A stretch of DNA of 64,000 nucleotides from Prostheceraeus crozeri (taxonomy: Eukaryota > Platyhelminthes > Polycladida > Euryleptidae), in assembly GCA_907163375.1 (NCBI GenBank), contig CAJQUW010014359.1:434001-498000 (forward strand). Reading direction: 5' to 3'. Positions 30,615 through 42,228 of this stretch are shown one piece after another; position 1 is the first letter of the stretch; each line of letters begins with the position of its first letter. The notes beneath the pieces are model-generated. The model saw only the letters and a program-made list of their open reading frames with translations, was not told where the DNA came from and did not search any database. The position numbers and the translations under genes were made by a program.

Positions 30615-33600
30615 TACCGGTATCTCATGTATGCGAAAAGATATCTTCAATTCATTGCAGGTGTCTGAAATTCGGCAAGTCGGCATTTAGGATGAGCGAC
30701 TGATATGAAGCAACACTCATATCATTAAAATTATTGAAATTAGAAAATTGAGGGTCGGTTAAAATGACCGACCTTGAAAAGTTGGCTTCTTGGCTTGTTA
30801 AGGGTTAGGGAAGGATGCCTTATAAACCATTCAGATTAAATCGCATAAATCTTCTTAAGAATTAGCCGCCGATATTTCTTAGACAACGGAGCAATATTGC
30901 AGCAAGTTTAGCATTTGACTGAAATAATTAATATAGCAATTCCTTTGACTTTATTATTCTTCTTATATCTCTTTTATTTCCTTTTAATTCATCAAGTCAT
31001 GATCACGAGTTTCAAATTTGCTCAAATATTTCCACGGATATCATTTAGTGAAAATATGACATCAAATCATAGCAGAGCAACGCATTATAAAAATGCAGGT
31101 TAACGATTTTTCACAGACGTAGACAATCCAGGGAACCAACAGCGCCACCTGATGTTACCTCGGCAATATATTCCGTGCCGTATGATAAAATGTGTGCCAC
31201 ATTAGAATTTCCATGGATAATCAAAAGCCATGGATATCAACATCACGCAGGATATTCAAAAGCTCAATGATCACATGATTGTTTCAGCATGTACTATATG
31301 TTTCAGTCAAATGTTTTCATTGTCTTTCAACGACTGCATTCGAAGCATGTCATCATCCAAGCGCAAATCAATGTCAAGGAAAAGTTTTACACAATTGAAA
31401 AATTATTGCATGTGAGGATGTGGCATTGGATTTCATCAATTTCAAATTTTTCGGATGAAGCGTTGATTATTGGACGATTTAATTAATTGCTTAGTCTAAT
31501 TTGTGCGCAAGGTTCCTGGCAAGATTGGAGGTTAACATGTAAATATAATCTATGTGACAATATATACGCAAAACATTTATAAGGGCCGATTCTATTTCTA
31601 CAAAAATATATGGATGTCCAAATTTTCCGTAAATCAACCAAACATTTTTCTAATTGAGTCTCACATTTCGTTCAAATATGTACAGTGACAATAAAAGGTA
31701 GCAGGGGCTTTAAAATTTCTGTTTTTCCGAATTTTTTGAAGCCAATAGATTAAAACTTTGAGGTGATTCAGGTGTTGCTTCAACCACAGGCCTATTTATT
31801 GAAGAGCATTTTCGCTGATGCATTTGAAAGCTGATTTGATTTTATTAGAACATCAGAGATAGCTTCTTTCACAAGAAATCATTTCGGATATCCGTGCAAT
31901 GAAAGTAAGACTATTGATATCATCCTGAAGATGTTGTGAAAAACATCATTCATGCTCTGTTGAAAAGATTCCGCAACTTAACGAAAAATAACAAGACGGA
32001 ATGGCTTTTAATCACTATATCATGTTACACTCAGTAATCTTCTCACGCTATGTTCTAGACTGTTCGACATCGACTAAAACGTAAACCACAGATCAGCTGC
32101 ATGTAGAAAAGGCTTAATTGTTTGTTTATTGCGGTAACATTGACTGCTCCTTTAGGCCCATCAACGCTTTAATTTTATCATAACGTACGATCTGCTCTCA
32201 TCGGATGACACTGACAAATGATTGACATGTGCAGGTTCTTAAAAGTACTGTAGTTAAAATTAGGAATTGTTCGCCCACGTTAATCAAATCTAAAGATTCG
32301 GGGATTGTTCGTAAATAAAGTTTTCTATGAAAAGTAAAAGATTCTAAGATTCTGTGAAAATGTGTCGAAAATGTTGAGATATCATTTTCAAACCATATCA
32401 AGGTTCAAAATACTACTATATCATGTCATATTCTGACATGACTACACCGCTTATCGGAAAGTATCATGTTATGGGAGCTTGTTTGGACTCATTCGAAGGC
32501 AGCACAAGGAAAGTTGACTTGCTAATTATAACAGGCATCATAATGATGTGGCCGCTATATGTAGTTGGATATCTCGCCATTCTGCAACATTCTCCTATTG
32601 CCTGCTCACAGCCACGCGGCTCTGTGTGAACACGCATTTGGATGTGTCGTGTCCGGTGTGAATGAATATTTTTGCTTAGGTGACATGAACGAAATACTGA
32701 ACCTGAAATAAATACCGACCCCTGATCAAAAGAAGAAAAAAAAGATTGTTTGGACAAGACCTGACGCGATAGCTTCATTGCTGTACAGACGAAGTGAAGT
32801 AAAGTTACCGAATGGTGCTTGCTGCACTGCTGTAAGAAGTCATGCAAGCAATGGAGAAACTTGCGGTCTGTTGCAAATATTTGCACAAGATCGAGTAGAA
32901 CTTTCAATTTCAAACCTATTCAGTTCCGAGAACATTATCAGCTTAATGCAGTATGTTACTGTTTATCTTATATTAGTAGTATAAGTATTCAGTGTGCGAT
33001 AATGAATGACCATATTATTTGCGACGGCAATTAAATACGAAGGACATTTACAGAGAGTGAGAGGAGGCTAATACAGCCATGGTATAGGGATGACTGCAGC
33101 GATCCTCAACCGGGTTGCTTCCGAACACAAGGGTGCCACCGAAGGAATGCCACCGAGGCCGTTTATGCCTTGTTGACGCATGCACACAAATGCCTGCAGG
33201 TTAGGTGGTTAACCTATGTGTTATTTTATGTTACACGGCATGTAAGCCGATAGATGCAGTGTAGCCTATAGGCCAACCAACAGACGATCTTCGATGAAAT
33301 AAGGTCATTTAACCATGATCAAATACACAAACGTAAAGCTTCCGTAGTTTTAGTTAGGCCCATTCACATTTCATGATTCATAAAGATTCTAGAATTTTCG
33401 AATGGGAAATATGGTTCTTAATTGAAGCAAATTAGTGATGTGTATTGCAAACATTTACATGCACATGTCATGCACAGTATTTCAGCAGTCGTTATATCTG
33501 TGCTTTTGGATATATCCTATAGGATAGTTTTGTAAATGGTAAAAATTATCAATGATTATTACCCAAGCACCACCGGTAATTTAGAAGCGTCGACTTGATT

Positions 33601-34785
33601 TCAATCTAAATTTTTATTTATATCTCATAGATTTTCCCTATGTTAATTTGCATTCTGGCTAGCAGGGTTCGTTATTGTTATTTTTCTGGAATTTTATGTT
33701 GCCTCTGTTTGAAATCATCTTGCTACTCTATTACGGTTCAAAATGTGAATATCATGAATATCAAAATCATGAAACATCAATTGAAAATTTTTTATATAGG
33801 CAACTCAATAAAATGAGTCTTAATTAATATATTTACATGTTCATTCTTTCTGTAGGTGATTAATAATGCTCAAGTGGAGTAATGTGAAACATGGTAAGTC
33901 CATTTACCCAGTTGAAACAAAGTCAGAAAGCAAAATTTGACAGTGGTCAGTATTTGCACATCCGAAGTTGAAACAATCCATTGGATATTCCATTGACTAT
34001 AGGCCTATATCATGTTCGATATAAATGATGTTTCTCGATATTAAATGTTTTAACTTCCAGAATATTCCATTGAAACGATCTATTCTACAGGTCAGGGCTC
34101 CAACTGTCCAAAGTCAGTAAATGGTTTGCATAGCAATAGCAGTTCCCTTTAAATAAATATCATCATTTATACAGGGAAATAATTTAGTTTCACAGCAACA
34201 TGAAAGTCAAAGTATATAATCCTATTGCTTTATGATGCTAGAACTAGCATTATTTTGACTATATTGCCAATAGGAATTGCAGTTAGCTGCAACTTTAACA
34301 AGGTCTACTATATCATTTACATAGCACTTATATCAAATATTCTTATCATGAAGCCCAATATCCAAATTGAACGAAATAGTTCAAATTTTAGAAAATGACC
34401 TACATGTAAGTACTTTTGTTCTTAAGGATTTTTGGACAAATTGATGTATAATATAATGCATGGCTACTGCTGGACAGTCATTCAAAATACAAAATGGATT
34501 GGGAAGCCAAAATTTTACTTAAAAGCGCCTATTAAAAAAGCTAGATTCAAAAGATAACAATAAATTTTATGATTCCTTATGCTTATTCATTCATAACTTA
34601 AGGCATAGATTATTTTATCAACTATGTTTAGTTAGGCTAAGGCCTATACAAAAATTAACTGAAAAGACATAGGTAGCTAACAAAACGGTGTTATCATTGA
34701 TTCACAAGTAAGAACCAGAATATCTCTAACAGACACGATGCTTATTCATGTAGCATACTGAAACTACATAAACATCTAATTTCAA
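30615..34785. other. Long stretch without recognised genes
   Basis: AT-rich. Frames at 30915-31486 and 32423-33034 have no motifs I recognise. GGTCGGTTAAAATGACCGACC near 30755 is a small hairpin. CAGCGATCCTCAACCGGG near 33096 resembles a hAT (Charlie-type) terminus but has no visible partner. Confidence 0.4.
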
Positions 34786-35412
34786 TCAAATCTTCTTATG
34801 ATGGAAGCGTCTTTTCAGCGGCATTCCTTTCTGAACGTGTAGGGCCCAGCAATCACGTGTAGTCGGAGCACAGATGGGGTAGTTGGAGCCACAGAGATCG
34901 CAGTAATAGCTGAAAATGGACATCCCTATAGCATATTAAAGGCAGTTATAATTAGTGAGTCCGAAGAGATGGAGCAGCTCTGAGAATGTCAATTCTCGAA
35001 AAGTGTTATCTGATTGTCCGGCGTGACGATTCGTGGATGGTATCATCACCTCTCTCATGTAGACTTGAGGAAGAAAGTGAAGAAAGGAGTCTAGTTCAGC
35101 GAAGTCCGAAAGGGAATCCATATTCAGTCGTGGTCCGTAGGATCGATTTCGTCCTCGTTCTCTAGGATCGATTGTCCATCCTCCTCTAGTCCATTCCTTA
35201 TCTTGCTCAACTTCCTCTGCATTTTCACTTTCCGATTCTTTAGAGCTTGAAGAAACGTCGGCCTCACTGTCCTCACTATCGTCAGAAGAACTTAACTGCA
35301 ATCCTTTCCTCCTAAGCCTTGCCTTCAGACTGTTTAGGTTACTCTTGCGGAAGAGACTGCTACTATTGACCTTCGCTATCCTTCTCTTCTTGCATGGAGG
35401 TTCTTGATAATC
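34786..35412 (-). pseudogene. piggyBac-derived protein: N-terminal and C-terminal parts with catalytic core deleted
   Basis: The exon is read from an intron acceptor (CTTTTTTAG before 35412). It starts DYQEPPCKKRRIAKV (nuclear localisation-like), then an acidic Ser-rich stretch (SSSDDSEDSEAD). The piggyBac N-terminal domain follows (FLHFLPQVYMREVMIPSTN, then FRELTFSELLHLFGL). After one in-frame stop at 34936-34938 the same frame gives the Cys-rich C-terminal zinc-binding tail (YYCDLCGSNYPICAPTTRDC, then HVQKGMPLKRR). The roughly 300-residue DDE catalytic domain is missing, so an internal deletion joined the two ends. It could be a non-autonomous piggyBac relic or a dead host gene. I found no TTAA-flanked ends. 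Confidence 0.65.
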
Positions 35413-36199
35413 CTAAAAAAGAATGAAGTTGCGTTCATATGTTTAGACTAAATTCGTAAATCATTACAGCTTACACTTTTCGAATCCTCGTCCAAATCAA
35501 TTTAAATAGGCCTATAAACGTATAGAAATATTTGCAGCAGTCCTACTTGACCGAGTCGACAAATGCTGTTGTATAAACATTATTAGAATAGAACCAGTAG
35601 TCTATACAATGTATGAAACATGCTGTATGCATGCATTTTTATGATTTAATCATATTAATATGCCGTATTGTAGGCCTGCGACTCGTTTATATGAAAATGT
35701 ATGATCACAATCAATCAAGAAATAAAAAATTGACAAGGCATAGAGAGAGAAATTGCCCGTAGCCTCAATACTACGGCTACTTAATTTTATACATGTACAA
35801 CTAATAGTTTGCGTGATAGGCAAATAGGTAAGCAGACGTACAGAATTGATCGAATGCGGATGAAATCTCATAAACATTTCAATATTAATAATTGTGCATC
35901 AGATCCTCTGACTTTTGCTGCCACCAGGCGAATGGACATATCGCGTTCATCCTTATTAATAATGAAAGACAGAAATTATATAGAGTAGCAGATCGATAGT
36001 CAGTTTAAGCCACTTGCAATACTCGTACAATAGATCAGTTAGTTGCATACGGATGCACATACAAAGTATATACTGTATGCTCGTAAGTACGGCGTATAGC
36101 ATGTAGATGGAGCGCTAACTAGTATATCACAAGCTTGTGTAGTATATAGAGTAGACAGCATAAACGGTCACTTAGCTGCTTGGGCACATCATTGCTTTC

Positions 36200-36451
36200 T
36201 TATGTGAGATCTTCTAAGGGGGCGTCTGAGTAATTTCCATCTATATCCCATTGAATGCGTGCTTTCCTAGTATTCCAGTAATAAAATTCAACTGTACCAC
36301 ATATTTTCTGATACCCATCAGGAAGGTAGCTTGAGTAAGGAACTAAATCTTCAGGTCCGTCGAAGTATGTTTTTGTAACAGAAACCCTATCACCTTTCAC
36401 CAGAATTTCTTTGCTGCGCTTCTCACTCATTGTGGATAGGATTCGACGCAT
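36200..36451 (-). CDS. 83-codon exon-like frame, Tudor-like fold, possibly first exon of the piggyBac-derived gene
   Basis: The frame encodes KGDRVSVTKTYFDGPEDLVP, YLPDGYQKICGTVEFYYWNT, RKARIQWDIDGNYSDAPLEDL. The pattern CGTV..FYYW...RKA.IQWDIDG is that of a small beta-barrel (Tudor/SH3-like). Such barrels, as far as I recall, stand in front of piggyBac domains in some invertebrate proteins. It is upstream of and on the same strand as 34786-35412, whose exon starts in phase 0. Just after LEDL the sequence reads ACATAAG instead of a GT donor, which may be a lost splice site. The link between the two exons is an inference. Confidence 0.45.
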   Translation of the reverse strand: MRRILSTMSEKRSKEILVKGDRVSVTKTYFDGPEDLVPYSSYLPDGYQKICGTVEFYYWNTRKARIQWDIDGNYSDAPLEDLT

Positions 36452-36773
36452 ATGAGGACACTCACGAATACTATGCTATGGTGCCAACATAGCCATGATC
36501 GACAGAAGCGAATCACGACAACTTTGGCAGCCAATGAAATTACCCTTGTGTCCTTAGGGTAGAGGCGACTTTAGAATACAATACAACCTCGCGGGATCGC
36601 TTGGGACAGCCAGGTGAGATTCTGACATTGATATGAGTCACACAACAACGCTGACTTTTTGTTTCCTAACCTTCAAGGACGCGTGTGTGTTAATGAGATG
36701 TGACGGAAATGTGAAATGTACCTACATGTAGGCCATTTTCCCACAGCGCCATTCCTGTCCACAAATGCATATA

Positions 36774-38190
36774 CAGGGTGGTTGCAAAGTCGCTCCCTGA
36801 TTCTACTTAGCTATATTTTCGGAAGTATGTGGTCGTTTGATTGAAACTTCATATTTTAAGATTGTATGAGACCTGCCATTTCTTATGACAAATCATGAAA
36901 CTGTTCAGTTAATTAGAATGTGAGTAATGATCACCCCTCTGTCCGCGAAAGTTATCCGTTATCTTAATTCACTACATGCAATTTGATCACAAAATTGTTG
37001 ATTTTACTTACGAAATGTCGCCTACTTTAAGCATTGAAGACAGAGCAAGAATTGCCGCTAGATACGAGGTTTGGCAGTCTGTTGTACAAGTTCGACGATG
37101 GTGGAGATCCCAACATGGAAGACATTCAAATCTTGACCCTAAGACAATTAAGAACTGCTACCGCAAACTGACGACAACTGGCAGCGTTCTTGATTCCGCC
37201 AGATCTGGAAGACCTTCGACAAAGTCAGACGCGGATGTGGAACTGGTGAGGGAGATGTTTAACAGGAGCCCTTCCAAGTCAACAAGGCAAACTGCCCGTG
37301 AAAGTGGGATATGCCGTCACACTATCCTGAATGTTCTTCATGAGGATTTACGATACCGCCCGCGGAAGCCTCATTATGTCCAGCAACTGTTTCCGGAAGA
37401 CTGTGACAGACGGGTGGAGTTCTGTGAAACGATGCTGGCATGGTTTGAAGATTGCCCTGAGCTGAGTTCGAAGATTCTCTGGACAGATGAAGCCGTGTTT
37501 CGTGTGGGTGGCTTTGTCAACAGGCACAATTGTCACTATTGGTGTGAGAGTGATCCAAAGGAAATTACGGAAAGATGTCAGAACAGGCCGACAGTAACTG
37601 TTTGGTGCAGCTTGTCTTCAACAAGGATTCTTGAGCCATACATCATTCGTGATACAATGAATAGTCAACGATACTTGCACATGTTGGAGAATTTCGTTTG
37701 GCCAACAATTACTGAATGGGATGAAGCCCACGAATTAATTTTTATGCAAGACGGTGCTCCTCCACATTATGCACTAACAATGAGAACTTGGCTCGACGAC
37801 CACTTCCCAGGGCGTTGGATGGGTCGACGTGGACCAACAGATTGGCCAGCGCGAAGTCCGGATTTCACGCCATCTGATTTCTTTTTGTGGGGATGGGCCA
37901 AAGAGGAAGTATACAAAACTTCACCGAGGACCATTGACGAGCTAGAGAACAGGATCCGTGAAGTCATTGAAAATGTTCCTCCTGAATTCTTACGATCAGC
38001 AACGGAACAGGCATCGATAAGACTTAGACAGTGTATTCATAAAGATGGTGCACACATTGAATTGTAATTTTTTGAAGAAGAAAATGGCATGATTCATGGA
38101 ATAATATAAAATTTGCTTTGATTTCTTAGTACATATATTTCTTTGTTTTTAAGGCTTCTATAAATAAGGAGCTACTATCCAACCACCCTG
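36774..38190 (+). mobile_element. Tc1/mariner-superfamily element, DD41D type, apparently complete
   Basis: The left end is CAGGGTGGTTGCAAAGTCGC. The right end read inward is CAGGGTGGTTGGATAGTAGC, giving inverted repeats of about 25 bases with a few mismatches. It is flanked by TA (36772-36773 and 38191-38192) and is 1417 bp long. It contains one uninterrupted transposase frame. Confidence 0.93.
36976..38067 (+). CDS. Tc1/mariner transposase, DD41D family, intact
   Basis: A 363-codon frame; translation more likely starts at the internal MSPTLSIEDRARIAARYEVW (37015). The N-terminal helix-turn-helix DNA-binding region spans about residues 25-90 and includes the GRPST linker. The catalytic Asp residues are in ILWTDEAVF (residue 171), FMQDGAPPHY (259) and RSPDFTPSDFFLWGW (301). 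Exactly 41 residues separate the second and third, which gives DD41D, the rosa/VISITOR-type signature rather than DD34D mariner or DD34E Tc1. WPARSPD and the FFLWGW block are typical. No stop or frameshift was seen. With intact termini it may be recently active. It would catalyse cut-and-paste transposition into TA sites in the nucleus. Confidence 0.9.
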   Translation: MQFDHKIVDFTYEMSPTLSIEDRARIAARYEVWQSVVQVRRWWRSQHGRHSNLDPKTIKNCYRKLTTTGSVLDSARSGRPSTKSDADVELVREMFNRSPSKSTRQTARESGICRHTILNVLHEDLRYRPRKPHYVQQLFPEDCDRRVEFCETMLAWFEDCPELSSKILWTDEAVFRVGGFVNRHNCHYWCESDPKEITERCQNRPTVTVWCSLSSTRILEPYIIRDTMNSQRYLHMLENFVWPTITEWDEAHELIFMQDGAPPHYALTMRTWLDDHFPGRWMGRRGPTDWPARSPDFTPSDFFLWGWAKEEVYKTSPRTIDELENRIREVIENVPPEFLRSATEQASIRLRQCIHKDGAHIEL

Positions 38191-40010
38191 TATGTGAAGC
38201 AATGATTGATTCAGACCACCTGATAATGTCGAACTGTAAACTCATGTAAAGAATTTCGGAAGTATGTTTCTTGAAAACTTATATTTATGTGATGATTGAA
38301 GAAAAAAGAGTCTTGTAAGATAGAATATTTGTCTTTTTTGTTAATTCATTTTGCTTAATATAGTTTGAAGTGAGAAAGCAATTATTTTAATAGCAGTATA
38401 GACGCATTATGTTCATATAAAAACAAATTTCCAAACAAATAAAAAGAGAATTCGATATTCTTCTCAAGTAGCCCCATATGTAGGTACAATTCTTACTAAC
38501 CTTTGACCCTTAGGAAATCAGATGAGAAATATAGGTACATGCAAATCCAGCTGTCCTAAATGCAAAGTTGTATCGCAGAATGTTATTTTTTAGATAAAAG
38601 TCATCTCAGTAGGCCATCTTCAGAAAAAAATTCGAAGCAAATTTAATTTTCGTATGAAAAGAAGCAGGAAGAATATTCAAAGCCCGATTATAGCGAAGTA
38701 TGAATTAGCTTTAGGCAAAGAAATTGCTTCATTATTTATTATTGGTATATCGTCGATGTTCTTATATTGAAAAGCAAGCTGACTACGGCTAGTAAGAAAT
38801 ATATCTTGACTAGATACCAATACATAAAAAATTACCTACATGTAGGTACTTTTCTACCGGTCTTCAAATAAATGTCATGGATTCAATATACTATGTATTC
38901 GTTAAATATTACAAATTTAGGTCAGGAATACAGTAAATTTCATCAGTACAGCAATAAAGTCACCTTTTTTTCAATGCTCACTTTTTCACAAATGCACAAA
39001 ACATCTAATTTTAGAATATTTTTCCTCGGAAAGATTCCAAGTACTATTTTTGAAATAAGATTGCTCGGCAAATATTTATTCAATAACCAAGAAATTGTAA
39101 CATAAGTTTTTTGGGTGTATTATCATTTTGGAACTCCTTTCATGTGCATAAAAGAAGCAGAGTTTAAGAATGACAGCCTTTTGAAAAGCAGTTAGAAAAG
39201 TACCTACATGTTGGTCACTTCTTGGTCAAATTATCCTTAAGTATATAGTACTTTCCATAAATCCAATTTTGTTTTAGTAAAAATAGTCCCTACTGCTGAA
39301 TTTGGTACTCAAGTTGAATGCGGATTTCAATATTAACAATATTAACTTATGATTAATATATCATGGTTATAATTAACTTAATTCAACCTGCATCGCCGAT
39401 AGAAAAAAATATTATCAAAGACTTCTGTGATTATAGATTGTGAGAAAAGCAAGTTGATGCAAAATCTAAAACGTCAAATTATGTATAGGACCTATGTTTC
39501 AAACGCTCAAAATCATCCTCATCAAAAAGGTTCAATGAAGGGATGGAATCAGTTCAGTTAACACTGCATCTATAATCGTCATAAGTTCACTTTGTCATAC
39601 AAAAACATGATTGAGCTTGTCAGAAATGGAAGACGCTTCACAATGAACCAGGAACTCGGCATTATTTTGTTTTTTAGGATAGGATAGGAAGCGTATATTT
39701 TTTCATAATAGGAATCGAAATACATGACATGTAATTAACACAATCAACACAGTGTGAGTTGCAAATAAGTTTGAAATTCAATATAAGTGAAACATCATGA
39801 AGTCATCTTTAGCGAAGAGAAAGCCTGCATCTTGCGGCACTGTTCATTTATGGCAAAATGATTAAATATAACAACGGCCGTTACCATCGACCGTTTCGAA
39901 GGCGCTGGACGCCGAAGGCCCGTCTGACCTGTTTAACTTTTTACTTAACTTTCAAGAAAGCATCGACCTAAACTAGGGGAGTTTTCTCTAACGCACTCTT
40001 ATTAATCAAA

Positions 40011-40041
40011 ATGATCTCCCGACGACTGGTCAACTATGAAT
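40011..40041 (+). CDS. Possible first coding exon (MISRRLVNYE)
   Basis: An ATG in good context opens ten codons and then a strong donor T|GTAAGT at 40042. Just upstream (39880-39930) is a small CpG-containing patch, as at a promoter. No downstream exon was recognised, and the frame is too short to identify. Confidence 0.2.
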
Positions 40042-40446
40042 GTAAGTTTGTTTATATTGTAATTCAAAAACGATGTGATAATATTGTCTTTGTTGCATGA
40101 TTCAATAAATTGTATTGATTGAAATGGATTCAAACTAATATAGACATCAAAATAGATAATCTAGACATAAAAATAATAGAGACATCAGTGCAGTAATGCA
40201 ATGTGCATGAATTTTTTACCATCAAAATTGACATACTTTTATTTTAATGAAACTTTTTGAACTATTCCGCCAATTTTACTTGAACCCTGGCATGAAGGAT
40301 TGGTCCCCTAGATACTAGTTAGAATACATGAGTCGAAGGCAAATTTCAGACAAAGTTGTGATCATGAACTTCGCAGAATTGTTGTATTGAATGACAAAGC
40401 AAGCGGATTAAATTTTCTCCAAACCAGAGGAATTTTACACACTCAC

Positions 40447-40500
40447 CGTTTTTGCGACGTTGCTCATGAAATGAGACTATACTTAGAGCGAGACCTACTT
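40447..40500 (-). CDS. Possible small exon (UTR plus MSNVAKT)
   Basis: On the minus strand a long pyrimidine tract and CATTTTCAG acceptor (40501-40502) precede 54 bases ending in ACG|GTGAGT. An ATG at 40467 gives seven codons up to the donor. The splice signals are good, but no partner exon was found and the product is unknown. Confidence 0.2.
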
Positions 40501-40602
40501 CTGAAAATGTGAGGAGGGGAGGAAGATAAAAGACGTACCAAGAAATCAATTTCATAAACGTGACACCACCTCGCACTATCAATGTCAGAGACTATTTTGA
40601 AT

Positions 40603-41301
40603 GGGCGCGTCTAAATACCACAAATACGCCAATACGCCACAAATACGACTAAATACAGCAAATACATTTCAGCCGCCACCAATACAGCAGAAATGCATTT
40701 TCCCTGCCACAGATAAAGCAGGATTGACACAAAAGCAACAAATCCTGCCACAAGTACAGTCTTACTGCTAGAAATATAAGCCACCATGGCCACAGGTACA
40801 CTGAAACTAACATATAGCCTATACAGTACAATCAATGCAAATTTGAAAAAACTTGAAGATTGCCACAAAGACTTCCCCAACACATTCCTTTTCCTACAAA
40901 TAGATTGCAACGTACCTTTTCATTGCCGACCCTGCTTCGGCTAATCTAAACTGCGCTTTTGTGGCAATGCAGAATTTTGAAATTTATATATATAGACATG
41001 ATTTCTGCAGAAACATGATTTAAGCACAAACTGGAAAGTTTATGTGGCGATACTGTGTTGGGGTAGTCTTTGTGACAATCTTCAAGTTGATTTAAATTTG
41101 CATTGATTGTACTGCATAAGCGTACTTGTGGCAATAATAGCTTCTATTTCTAACAGTAAAAATATATTTGTGGCAGGATTTGTTGCTTCTGAGTCAATCC
41201 TCCCGTATTTGTGCAGCATTTGTGCAGCATTTGTGGCGACTGAAATGTATTTATGGTATTTATTCGTATTTGTGGCGCATTTGTGATATTTAGACGCGCC
41301 C
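40603..41301. mobile_element. MULE-type foldback element, 699 bp, 9-bp target duplication
   Basis: It starts GGGCGCGTCTAAATACCACA and ends with the near-exact inverse (TGATATTTAGACGCGCCC). The inverse relation extends over roughly 300 bases on each side, including GCAACAAATCCTGCCACAA and GTACAATCAATGCAAATTT in both arms. It is flanked by a perfect 9-bp ATTTTGAAT (40594-40602 and 41302-41310), the duplication size of Mutator-like elements. No transposase. The 60-99-codon frames inside are chance. Confidence 0.9.
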
Positions 41302-41310
41302 ATTTTGAAT

Positions 41311-42220
41311 TTCCTGGCCGAGCTGTCTCTTCAGCAGTTTAGTTAGATAGATGCAATCTATGCAGCGTGTCTTTATTTACACCATGGCTTGAATTCAAGC
41401 CAACTCTTTATTTATTCAAGCAATATGCCTAACTTTCTAACCACTTGAAAAACACTTTCATAATAAAACATTATTTTGACGATTCTTAGATCATAAATTC
41501 AATTAATTCTCTGATTTGATCAGCAATTGTAGATGTTGTCGGAAATTCTTTGAAAGGTTGTAGCCATATATGTTTTTGCAATCTGTTGTCAATGTATTTA
41601 AATTGATGCCTAAGGCTGTTGTAATCTGGTGAATATCGAAGTTGAACTTCACAGAACATCAATGACAATATAGCCTACACTATTTTACATAAGTTGAAAA
41701 TTATGGAAGAATAGTTAATCGAACGTAGTCGGTTTTGAATTTTAGCATCTGAGCAGTTACTCCAAGTCATTGAAACTTATTAATGAAATGTTTAGTACCG
41801 TGAACTTTCTCGAAAGCTGAGATTGCGAAAATTGCGAAGGAGCTATCGAATTGCCCTTCCCCCATTTTCCACTCCGACAGTTAACGCGGTAAACCTACAT
41901 CCGCAGTAATTGAATGCTGATAGTTAGTACGGATCATAGCGATCTCGGACAAAATGAGTATAAGACTACATGAAATAGCAGAAGCTGCACTTCCATTTGC
42001 AATATTTTTGTTTTAAATCACCAAGATTGGGATAGTCATTGACTCTCAAAAATTTCCGATTTTTTGAAGAATGACCGGTAATTAATACCGGTCATCTTTG
42101 AATCAAAAAATGCCGGTGAATTTGCAACACTACTTTTAGGTACGAAATAAAGGAATGTTAAACATGTTTCTGCCTTTTAGAATTAATGGTCCGCGAACCC
42201 TCTCGCAGCCACAACTTGTG
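41311..42220. other. No gene; hairpin at its right side
   Basis: AT-rich, with a 60-codon frame (41486-41668, minus) without motif. See the hairpin at 42059-42111. Confidence 0.4.
42059..42111. repeat. Imperfect 53-bp hairpin
   Basis: The core ATGACCGGTA-ATTAA-TACCGGTCAT is perfect. The outer arms ATTTTTTGAAG and CTTTGAATCAAAAAAT also pair after small bulges. Confidence 0.7.
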
Positions 42221-42228
42221 CTCCTGTG

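Larger units (their letters stand above)
38193..40593. other. No gene; weak first-exon candidates near the right end
   Basis: AT-rich. Palindromic words such as CCTACATGTAGG recur at 38834 and, imperfectly, at 39203. Frames such as 38872-39105 have no motif. Two exon-like sites at 40011-40041 and 40447-40500 are listed separately. Confidence 0.4.

Noticed and set aside
32423-33034. Cluster of 68-149-codon frames
   Set aside because: No shared motif, splice signals or repeats that would support a gene.
40611-41303. Frames of 60-99 codons
   Set aside because: They lie in the inverted arms of the MULE-type foldback.
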